64,000 bases of DNA from Kitasatospora azatica KCTC 9699 (lineage in GTDB: Bacteria; Actinomycetota; Actinomycetes; Streptomycetales; Streptomycetaceae). The stretch lies in contig NZ_JQMO01000003.1 of assembly GCF_000744785.1 (NCBI RefSeq), positions 3,224,001-3,288,000 on the forward strand, read 5' to 3'. How positions within the stretch are numbered: position 1 is the stretch's first letter; every line of letters begins with the position of its first letter. The translations under genes were made by a program, and so were the position numbers. The notes under the pieces were generated by a model. That model ran no database searches, had not been told where the DNA came from, and was given only the letters and a program-made list of their open reading frames with translations. Positions 49,393 through 56,282 of the stretch are shown one piece after another.

Positions 49393-50207
49393 CGAGCAAC
49401 ACCGCACAGCAGGACGCCGCTGTCGCCGACAAGTCCATCCTCGCGAACAGCGCCTACGCCGACGGACGCCACCTGACCGCCCGCCAGTCGATCTACCGGT
49501 GGCAGCAGCCGCAGTACGACGTGCCCGGGATCGTCGTCGAAGAGCTGGCCTGCACAAGTGGGATCGTCCTCGACGTCGGCTGCGGCAACGGCAAGTTCGT
49601 CAACCGTCTGTACAAGGACCGGCCGGACCTTCAGATCGTCGGGGTGGACATCTCGGCGGGCATCCTCGCCGATGTCCCGAAGCCGGTCCTGGTGGCCGAC
49701 GCCCAGGCCCTGCCCTTCGCCAACGACAGCGCGGACGCCGTACTGGCCCTGCACATGCTGTACCACGTCAGCGACATCGAGGCCACGATCAAAGAGCTGG
49801 CCCGCGTGCTCCGGCCTGGCGGCGTGCTCATTGCCTCGACCAACAGCGACACCGACAAGCGTGAGCTGGACCAGCTCTGGGCCAAGGCTGCAGGAGACGT
49901 CCTCGGGATCCCCAAGGGGCCAGCACGGGTCTCCCTTAGCTCTCGCTTCTCCCTGGAGAAGGCCCCCGGCTACCTCGGAACGGCATTCAAGGACATCCGA
50001 GTCCGGAAGCTGGCCGGCACCATCGAGCTCACCGACCCCACGCCAATCGTTGCCCACTTGGCCTCCTACGAGGCGTGGGCCGACCAATGCGGCGTCCCCT
50101 TCGCGGAGACCGTGGATCGGGCAAGGGAAAATGTTATCTCGGCCATCAACACCGATGGATCGATTCAAATCGCATGCCTCGGCGGCGTCCTGGTTTGTCG
50201 AGTATAG
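49389..50207 (+). CDS. SAM-dependent methyltransferase
   Basis: 272 residues, GTG start coupled to the XRE gene. Class I fold: motif I IVLDVGCGNGKFVNRL, motif II VGVDIS, DAQALPFANDSADAVLALHM, and LARVLRPGGVLIAST. UbiE/Methyltransf_11 type. It could finish the peptide product or methylate a small molecule that the regulator senses. The last ~40 codons become noticeably more AT-rich. Confidence 0.85.
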   Translation: MTSNTAQQDAAVADKSILANSAYADGRHLTARQSIYRWQQPQYDVPGIVVEELACTSGIVLDVGCGNGKFVNRLYKDRPDLQIVGVDISAGILADVPKPVLVADAQALPFANDSADAVLALHMLYHVSDIEATIKELARVLRPGGVLIASTNSDTDKRELDQLWAKAAGDVLGIPKGPARVSLSSRFSLEKAPGYLGTAFKDIRVRKLAGTIELTDPTPIVAHLASYEAWADQCGVPFAETVDRARENVISAINTDGSIQIACLGGVLVCRV

Positions 50208-50374
50208 AATTGCAGGCGCAGCTAAATTCGTCACTTCGAATCGATCAGCGATGCGGCCCTCACCCGGAGATTTGCGCCCCCAGGGTGTGCCTTGCGACGG
50301 CTCGTAACTAGCAGCACTCGACACTCGGCAGCCTACATTTCATTCGAAGGCAAATTCGATCGAGGAGAAGGTTT

Positions 50375-51703
50375 TTGAGCCTTACTGTTGAGCGTGCACT
50401 TGAGATCCTCGAAATCCCATTCGGTCCCCTTGTGGATGATGGTGACTGGATTTCTCTTGCTAGGCCAATTGTGACAAGGGACGACAAGCTGCTGGATCGA
50501 TTCCCTAGGGGAGAAGTGGTAAGTGCTGTCGATAAGGCAAATGCGGCATCCTCTAGCGATGGAATATTTCTTTCGTGGGGAAATAAGTGCGAGGTGATGG
50601 TTTCGGAGCATGGAAGCCAGAGCTCTTATGCTAGTGGTATCTGGCGCGACGGATTGGCGCTAGAGTCGGGTGGTGAGAATCCCCAGAAGTATTCACTTGG
50701 GGCGCCTTCGCTTTCTTACTTCCTGCACTTCATGAATGAGCTTCCGAGTGCGGAGGCGCCGCTGAGGAGACACCCCGTCTCTATGGCGATTCGAGACCGG
50801 GCTCGCATGAGGATGCGGCACAATCCGGGTGCAGCTCGACTCTCGGGAGACGCGTGGCCTCCTGCTGGGCTGGCGCAGGCCAGTGCAGAGGAGGCTGCAC
50901 AGAAGGCATTCCCGGGATTGACGCTAAGGATTGAATCGCCTCGGAGTAGGAACGATTTTGAGGCGCTCGCAAATTCCTTCCTGTTCAATCTGGCTTACAA
51001 TCATGATTACTCTTTCCTTGTGGCCTCCAGCGTGGACGGGATTGCGCGAGGCAGCAGGATCGCCCGAGTTCGAAGGGCATCAGAGGACCAGATTGACGCC
51101 CCCAGGATGACATATCAGCCGGACCTGGTGCATCACTATCAGCTGGGAGCTTCTGCAGAAAGTCCCAGCTTGGCATATCTGTCCTTCTATCACATTGCGG
51201 AGCACTTCTACGAGAAGGTGTATTCTGAAGATCTTGTTGATCAGGTGCGCGCAAAGATTGCCGACCCATCATTCTCTCTAAAGAGATCGGGTGATGTCCA
51301 GGCTGTAATCAAGGTCATCTCGAATTCGCAAAAGAAAGTTCGAGATGAGGGGGGAATTGATGAGCAGAAATCGCTTCAGCTCGTCCTGAGGAAATATGTC
51401 GACCTGGCGCGCCTTTCGGCTGATCTGGATAGCTATGCGGCGGGCCTTGTTGCTCACTATAAGGCAGATCAAGTCTCATTTGCGGATGCCAATGTCACTG
51501 ATCTGAGGGGTGAGCGTTCAGACGAAGTATTCTCATCCCTTGCGAAGCGTATATATCGGACAAGAAATGCTCTCGTTCATGCAAAGGATGGAGCTCGGCC
51601 CAAGTATCGCCCATTTACGAACGATGCGGAGCTTTCTGGTGAAGTTCCGCTGATGAGATTTTGTGCGGAGCAGATCATCATTGCTACTGGCCGCGTGATT
51701 TAA
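50375..51703 (+). CDS. HEPN-domain protein, candidate phage-defence gene
   Basis: 442 residues, TTG start with GAGGAG. Codon use is much more AT-rich than all neighbours (many AAT, ATT, TTT and AGA codons), a sign of recent transfer. The first ~270 residues are not recognised. The C-terminal ~170 residues are helical with the RNase motif R-x4-H in YRTRNALVHAKDG, as in HEPN toxins and ApeA-like defence proteins. Typical of abortive-infection effectors carried at the end of integrative elements. Confidence 0.7.
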   Translation: MSLTVERALEILEIPFGPLVDDGDWISLARPIVTRDDKLLDRFPRGEVVSAVDKANAASSSDGIFLSWGNKCEVMVSEHGSQSSYASGIWRDGLALESGGENPQKYSLGAPSLSYFLHFMNELPSAEAPLRRHPVSMAIRDRARMRMRHNPGAARLSGDAWPPAGLAQASAEEAAQKAFPGLTLRIESPRSRNDFEALANSFLFNLAYNHDYSFLVASSVDGIARGSRIARVRRASEDQIDAPRMTYQPDLVHHYQLGASAESPSLAYLSFYHIAEHFYEKVYSEDLVDQVRAKIADPSFSLKRSGDVQAVIKVISNSQKKVRDEGGIDEQKSLQLVLRKYVDLARLSADLDSYAAGLVAHYKADQVSFADANVTDLRGERSDEVFSSLAKRIYRTRNALVHAKDGARPKYRPFTNDAELSGEVPLMRFCAEQIIIATGRVI

Positions 51704-51914
51704 CAGCTGTATCGATAGGGCGGAGCCTTTGTATCGGGGGTGGCGGACGTTTGGGCTTTGCTCGCGGCGCAAGCTCGAACGGATTTCAGGTGAGCTCCAC
51801 CGCTGGGCGTCGCGTTGGGCCTCGGACCAAGCTGCGAGGCGCTTGTACGCAGCTTGCGTGCCGTGCCGTAAACACGCCACGGCGGGTTGCTTCGGCGTGT
51901 ACCGCAACTATCAA

Positions 51915-51936
51915 GCGTGAGCGATGCGTGAGCGGA
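51915..51936 (+). repeat. 22-bp terminal repeat, right copy (candidate integrase arm site)
   Basis: Same sequence as 38703-38724 (GCGTGAGCG twice, 11 bp apart), 113 bp from attR. Confidence 0.6.
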
Positions 51937-51976
51937 CGCGGTGGCAGGAGCCGTTCCGGGATGGATCACGAAACCG

Positions 51977-52015
51977 GCCGCGTGGCGCTGACCTGAGGGT
52001 TCAGCGCCACGCGGC
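51977..52015. terminator. Hairpin at the element's right end
   Basis: 15-bp perfect stem (51977-51991 / 52001-52015) with a 9-nt loop, 34 bp before attR. Insulates the element from the chromosome. Confidence 0.7.
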
Positions 52016-52049
52016 ATCAGGCGTCACTCCCCGTCATGATCCGGGTTCG

Positions 52050-52093
52050 TCTTGTAAAGCGGGGGTCGTCGGTTCGAACCCGACAGGGGGCTC
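52050..52093 (+). other. attR core (44 bp)
   Basis: Exact second copy of 38577-38620; a truncated 3' tRNA-Thr fragment lacking the 5' half. Confidence 0.9.
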
Positions 52094-52772
52094 CAAAAAG
52101 GACAAAATTTCAGGGCATATCGGACGTTGGCCTGGGTATGAGACAGCGACTGAAAAGCGGTGCTCATACTCCGCGAAGGCTGCGGATCTGTGTGGGACAG
52201 CAGGTCGGCGGCCTTCTTCTATCTCCGCGCTGTATGCCCGGCGGTTCCGCGTCCGAGGCGTGGTTCACCCGCTTGGGTTAACGGCAGTTTCCTGGTCGGC
52301 GGCGTTCTTGAGTCGCCCCTGGGGAGCCCCGGCACACATTTGGCACACATCGGATTTCGATCACCGTGTCAGTGGGCGGTGCCAGGAGCGCGGCGCTAAC
52401 GCGAGCAGCATGAGCGGCAGGGGCGTGCGGCTCTCCTTGCTTCCTGTGCTAATGGATCATTGCGAGGAATCGACCGGGTACCCGCGGTCGCGGGAGCGGT
52501 CTATCGGCGCAACCATAAGGCGTGCGTGCAAGCCCGCGCCGCCGGAAGTGATGTCCACGTAGAAGGTCAACTTGACCTGCTGGGCTGGGTGGCGGGCCGT
52601 TAGGGTCGCTGCGGACTATGTAGGTAGCTACTGAGTCGGGGTCTCACTAGAGCTTCTCGCTGCATGCACCAGGCGCAACCCGTCCTGAGTCGGCGCTGAC
52701 ACCAGGGCCCTGCACTCCCTGCCCAGCCCGCCGCCGCTCCGCAGCCGGCGAGCCGCACTTGGAGAGGCTGCG
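52094..52772. other. Region after attR with no supported gene
   Basis: 679 bp. Open frames here are short and unlike proteins. Contains two close copies of TTTGGCACACAT-like sequence around 52326-52348 and a 7-bp inverted repeat GTATGAG/CTCATAC (52136-52169). Probably decayed accessory DNA. Confidence 0.45.
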
Positions 52773-53093
52773 ATGAATGACCGTTATTCCGCTGGAGCCG
52801 AGATCCGGACGGGTGTGGCAGCCCACGAGCCATTGCCAGGCGATGTAGAGGTCTCTCACGTCGCCGAGACGATGGAAGCCGCCATCTCCGCAGGCGGGGC
52901 AACGTACCTGGGCGACAGCATCCATGACTTCGCCCGTTTTCGATCGAGCTGGTGGATGAGGGACTGCGACGTATGGTTCCGGGTGACGCGACCTGACCTA
53001 GCAGTCGGCCTCGACCTGATGGCGGAGAACATCCGGGTGGCACCTGTAGTAGCCGTGCTTTCGTTGGCGCCAGCCCCCACCAGCTCCTCGTGA
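52773..53093 (+). CDS. Hypothetical protein
   Basis: 106 residues, not recognised. GGAGAGG precedes the ATG at good spacing, and the middle (GATYLGDSIHDFARFRSSWW, RDCDVWFRVTRPDLAVGLDL) looks like folded protein, with no signal or membrane segment. It has relaxed third-position GC. It may be a fragment, since it lies in a decayed region. Confidence 0.4.
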   Translation: MNDRYSAGAEIRTGVAAHEPLPGDVEVSHVAETMEAAISAGGATYLGDSIHDFARFRSSWWMRDCDVWFRVTRPDLAVGLDLMAENIRVAPVVAVLSLAPAPTSSS

Positions 53094-53606
53094 TCGCGGA
53101 AGCACGCAAGTCCTCCACGAGGCCTGATAGTCGGCTCTGATGCCCGGTTTCCCAGGTTGAACTCGCACTGCTGGCGGTCAGGGCAGGGCGATGATCAGCT
53201 CGGTCGCGGCCAGGCAGCCGTCGATGAGTTGGGGCTGGTATGCCGGGGGCCTTGCCGGGTTGTCGGCGACGGCTGTTTTCACCCGTTGCCGACACGGGTC
53301 CCGCTATCACCGGGCATGCCGTAGTCGAGCACGGGCCCGGGTCCCCGCTTCGCTGCGGACGAAGGCGCCGCGGATCAGGCGGCCAACGTGCGCAACATGC
53401 ATGACCACCTGGATGATGCAGGGGCCAACCGGGAAGGGGAGGTCGGTACGGGATCACCGGGGACCGCCTGACGATCGCGCAGAGCGAGGTGGTGCTGGAC
53501 GCGACGGGCCGCGACCAGTCGGTTCCTCGCACAAGCGGGAGTCCGGGAAGATCCAGACCGGTGGGGGAACGCTCGTCCCCGCTGGCGACTCGGGGCGGGA
53601 TCGACG
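53094..53606. other. Region with no supported gene
   Basis: 513 bp. A 34-codon minus-strand open stretch ending QLIDGCLAATELIIALP (stop near 53187) may be the tail of a lost gene. Nothing else seen. Confidence 0.4.
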
Positions 53607-53651
53607 CATGAAGCCTGCCCGAGGCAGGCGCGGCCTCGGGCAGGCTTCATG
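53607..53651. terminator. Strong terminator after toxin-like gene
   Basis: 19-bp perfect stem (53607-53625 / 53633-53651), 7-nt loop, 15 bp past the minus-strand stop at 53666. Confidence 0.85.
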
Positions 53652-53665
53652 GCAGTTCTTACGTC

Positions 53666-54091
53666 TCAGCTGCCGTTGGTCCAGAACTGGTTGAGTCGCT
53701 CGATCGCCTGGGACTTGTCCATCTCGGCGACTTGATCCTCGGTGAGTCCTACTTGATTAAGCAGCATGTAGACGAGCTGTGCGGGCAGTGCTTCGCGTGG
53801 CGGTTCGGGTGTACCGCGGTCGGGAAGCTTGGCATCCAGAACACAGGCCCAGAACTCGCCCTCTGTGACATCCAGCTGGTCCCGGAGAATGTGTGCCCAC
53901 ACGCTTGAGCCGTACCCGGTGCGGTCCACTGGGTGCGACACCCTGGTGCGCAGGATGCGTCCGTCAGGGATGGCGAGCTCGTAAGTGATGTGATGGGTGC
54001 CGGTGCGGCCTCGTGCGTCGCGTACGCGTTCCCATTCCTCGGCCTTACAGAACTGTTCGTGCCGGTCGCGTGTCGGCTCAGGCCAGGTCAC
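53666..54091 (-). CDS. Toxin-like protein of a toxin-antitoxin pair
   Basis: 141 residues. FCKAEEWERVRDARGRTGTH then HITYELAIPDGRILRTRVSH and YGSSVWAHILRDQLDVTEGE resemble the streptomycete proteins annotated as RelE-related cytotoxic translational repressors. The C-terminal half is helical. The ATG overlaps the antitoxin stop, the usual antitoxin-first order. The RelE assignment is by sequence impression only; catalytic residues cannot be assigned. Confidence 0.55.
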   Translation of the reverse strand: MTWPEPTRDRHEQFCKAEEWERVRDARGRTGTHHITYELAIPDGRILRTRVSHPVDRTGYGSSVWAHILRDQLDVTEGEFWACVLDAKLPDRGTPEPPREALPAQLVYMLLNQVGLTEDQVAEMDKSQAIERLNQFWTNGS

Positions 54092-54504
54092 CTAGTGGCC
54101 CCGACAACCCACTGTCGCAGTTGTGTGTCGTCGCTGAGGGAAATCAGCTGGACCAGCCCCCAGTTCTCCCGGTGGTTTGGGGCGTTCAAGAGCCGTTCTT
54201 GCCAGTCCTCGGCGTACTCACGCAGCGCGTCGATCAGTTCATCGATGGCTTCGTCGAAGGTGGCGCCGTCGGCTGCGATCGGAAGCCCTGGGAAGAACGC
54301 CGACCAGCCGCCACCCTCGCGAACGACCTCTGCCTTGGACGTGCACAGCAGTGCGAGAGCATGGCGAAGTCGCCCGGCGTCGACCACTGCCGCATACCCC
54401 GCGTCTCGGCGAACCGTCGCGACGCGCCCCTGCTCGGCGGCATCCAGGATGTCCTTGAAGTGGTTTCGGGCTTCGGTGTAGCTCTCGTAGTGGACTGCCG
54501 TCAT
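54088..54504 (-). CDS. Antitoxin, Phd/YefM-type with HicB-like region
   Basis: 138 residues. N-terminal Phd/YefM fold (HYESYTEARNHFKDILDAAE, then VATVRRDAGYAAVVDAGRLR). The C-terminal part has a HicB-like pattern (WSAFFPGLPIAADGATFDEA, IDELIDALREYAEDWQERL). GGAAGGAGG precedes the ATG. Binds the downstream toxin and probably represses the operon at the palindrome upstream. Confidence 0.7.
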   Translation of the reverse strand: MTAVHYESYTEARNHFKDILDAAEQGRVATVRRDAGYAAVVDAGRLRHALALLCTSKAEVVREGGGWSAFFPGLPIAADGATFDEAIDELIDALREYAEDWQERLLNAPNHRENWGLVQLISLSDDTQLRQWVVGATR

Positions 54505-54544
54505 CAGACGTCCTCCTTCCTGGTGGCACTAGCATCGCCGAGTC

Positions 54545-54578
54545 ATCCAAGTACGTCAAGTACGTGACGTACTTGGAT
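54545..54578. promoter_or_regulatory. Operator of the toxin-antitoxin operon
   Basis: ATCCAAGTACGTCA - AGTACG - TGACGTACTTGGAT: perfect 14-bp arms, 40 bp upstream of the antitoxin start. AGTACGT half-sites recur inside. Confidence 0.75.
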
Positions 54579-54835
54579 CCATTTGCTACCTGCGGCGAAC
54601 AATGAAATGCCTGGTCAGCCGCCCTGGGCCCTTGAAGCAGCGAAGTACATCGGGAGCCAAGCCGCCCACCGGCCAGGTCCGGATCTCTCGACTCCGGTCG
54701 GTCCAGCCGGCCACGGAGACCGTCGTACCAGCAGGCGACCGGTGCAGCTGCATGTGTCGAGCGAGGGTCGGGGCGGCGTCGAACGAGCATGCATTTCACT
54801 GGTCCCAGGGGTGCCCCGAGGGAACAATTGCCCCT

Positions 54836-55675
54836 GTGGCTCAGGAATCACAGCTCGACGCTATCGCTCAGGGTCTTCTGCAGGCTGTCTATGGCCTGAT
54901 GGCGGATCGCCAGGACTGGCCCACGTTCACAGCGGTGGATCTGTACGCCGACCGGGAACTGGGGATTGAGGACTCGCAGGCCGCACTGCTGGCCGTTCCA
55001 GCGCGCTACTTGTTCCGTCCTTGGTCGGCCCATGGCTTCTCCAACAATGATCCCGTTCCGTGCTGCGAGCAATCAGCGGCTGTCGACGACCCGTGGTCGT
55101 GGCAGCTTGGCATTGACCGGCCGCGTCTACGCCCGTATCGCCGTGTGGTGCATGGGGTGGATGAGCTCTTGTAGTACGCAGAGGGCGTCGAGCTCGACCG
55201 CAGGCTGGCTGGTTCCATGCTCCGACTGGGCCAGCTCGTAGAACCTCAGAGCTCAGCCGATGAGCAACCCGAGGTGGGGCAGGGCAGGGAGCCTACAGCG
55301 GCGCGGGGCCAGGGCCTGGACGTCTTCCTCTCACTCTTGCGCGAGGAGATCGTGGACTCCTGTGAGGCCCCGCTGCCCGGCTGTGCGGGGATACCAGTAC
55401 CACCAGGGAGAACTGACGCTCTGGGTTGAGCGGGCTGGAGGCCAGGTCCAGGTGTGGCTGGACGATAACGTGCCCCTTCGTATCCGCAGCTCCCTGTCGG
55501 GGACCCTCGTGGTTGATGTCTCTGAAGTCAGCCCCGGCGAGCATCGGGTCCACCTTGTCGACGGAACGCGCCATGGACCAGCCCACACCGTGTGGCTGGT
55601 CGTCGATCCGCTGCGCCCGACGTGGTATCGAGTGGTTGAGGTGGACGTCCCTCTGTTCGGCGACCCGCTCGGCAG
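54836..55675 (+). pseudogene. Decayed hypothetical gene
   Basis: GTG 54836 opens a protein-like frame (LDAIAQGLLQAVYGLMADRQ, DWPTFTAVDLYADRELGIED) that becomes implausible near 55060. It meets an in-frame TAG at 55172-55174, resumes in the same frame (YAEGVELDRRLAGSMLRLGQ, LDVFLSLLREEIVDSCEAPL), then continues in another frame (YQYHQGELTLWVERAGGQVQ, LSGTLVVDVSEVSPGEHRVH) until 55675. At least one nonsense and one frameshift. Family not recognised. Its end is fused in frame to the GH3 remnant. Confidence 0.45.
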
Positions 55676-56208
55676 CGCGATCCCCACCGGCAGCACCGCC
55701 CAGTGGCCGGGCAGCAACGGGCAGGTCCAGTACTCCGAGGGCCTGAACATCGGCTCCCGGTGGGACGACGCGACCAACACCACGCCGCTGTTCCCGTTCG
55801 GATTCGGCTTCTCCTACACCTCCTTCGACTACAGCAACCTCCAGGTCGGCGCGGTCTCGGGGGCACCGCGACGGTCACCGCCACCGCCACCGCCACCACC
55901 ACCGCCACCAACACCGGCAGCCGGGCCGGTACCGACGTCGCCCAGCTCTACCTCGCCGACCCGGCCGGCGCCGGCGGACCCCCGCACCAGCTCAAGGGGT
56001 TCCAGCGCGTCACCTCGCCCCGGGAGCCCGGGCGACGGTCAGCTTCACCGTCACCGCCCACGACCTGGCGTCCTGGGACACCGGCAGTGGCCACTGGATC
56101 GCCGGCGCCGGCAACTACCAGGTCCTGCTCGGCGACTCCTCGCGCAACCTGCCCCTGTCCGCCAACCTGAGCCTCGGTGCACCGATCACCGCCGACCCGC
56201 TGCCGTAG
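55676..56208 (+). pseudogene. 3' remnant of a GH3 beta-glucosidase
   Basis: Starts abruptly at STAQWPGSNGQVQYSEGLNI and includes TPLFPFGFGFSYTSFDYSNL, the C-terminal GH3 and fibronectin-III-like segments. Two single-base deletions break it: one in the G run near 55858-55862 and one near 56012 (ACC-TCGCC for ACC-CTCGCC). Restored, it reads GTDVAQLYLADPAGAGG... LASWDTGSGHWIAGAGNYQV ... to TAG 56206. The catalytic N-terminal domains are missing. Confidence 0.75.
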
Positions 56209-56222
56209 CACGTGAGCGAGCA

Positions 56223-56253
56223 GCGGCGGGGCGGCCCACCACCGCCCCGCCGC
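56223..56253. terminator. Terminator between GH3 remnant and ABC permease
   Basis: 12-bp stem GCGGCGGGGCGG / complement with a CCCACCA loop. Confidence 0.65.
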
Positions 56254-56282
56254 CGCTCGGCGCCGCTCGGCGCTGTTCGGTG

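Larger units (their letters stand above)
51704..52049. other. Right end of the element, no gene
   Basis: 346 bp without supported coding. Holds the right copy of the 22-bp arm repeat, a 15-bp-stem hairpin and attR just beyond. Confidence 0.55.
38577..52093. mobile_element. Integrative element in tRNA-Thr
   Basis: About 13.5 kb bounded by 44-bp identical att repeats. Integrase next to the tRNA on the minus strand, xre and excisionase-like genes, a DUF3631 P-loop protein, tandem hairpins, a peptide-modification gene set and a HEPN gene. No TraB/FtsK, relaxase or phage structural gene was recognised, so it is probably a non-self-transmissible integrative element or satellite. A 22-bp repeat near each end may be the integrase arm site. 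Confidence 0.85.

Noticed and set aside
38577..52093. Prophage
   Set aside because: No capsid, portal, terminase, tail or lysis genes were recognised.
52600..53532. 310-codon minus-strand ORF and the 92-codon ORF with CPACGDGG
   Set aside because: No ribosome site, improbable composition, overlaps the better-supported ORF at 52773; the CPAC motif alone is not enough.
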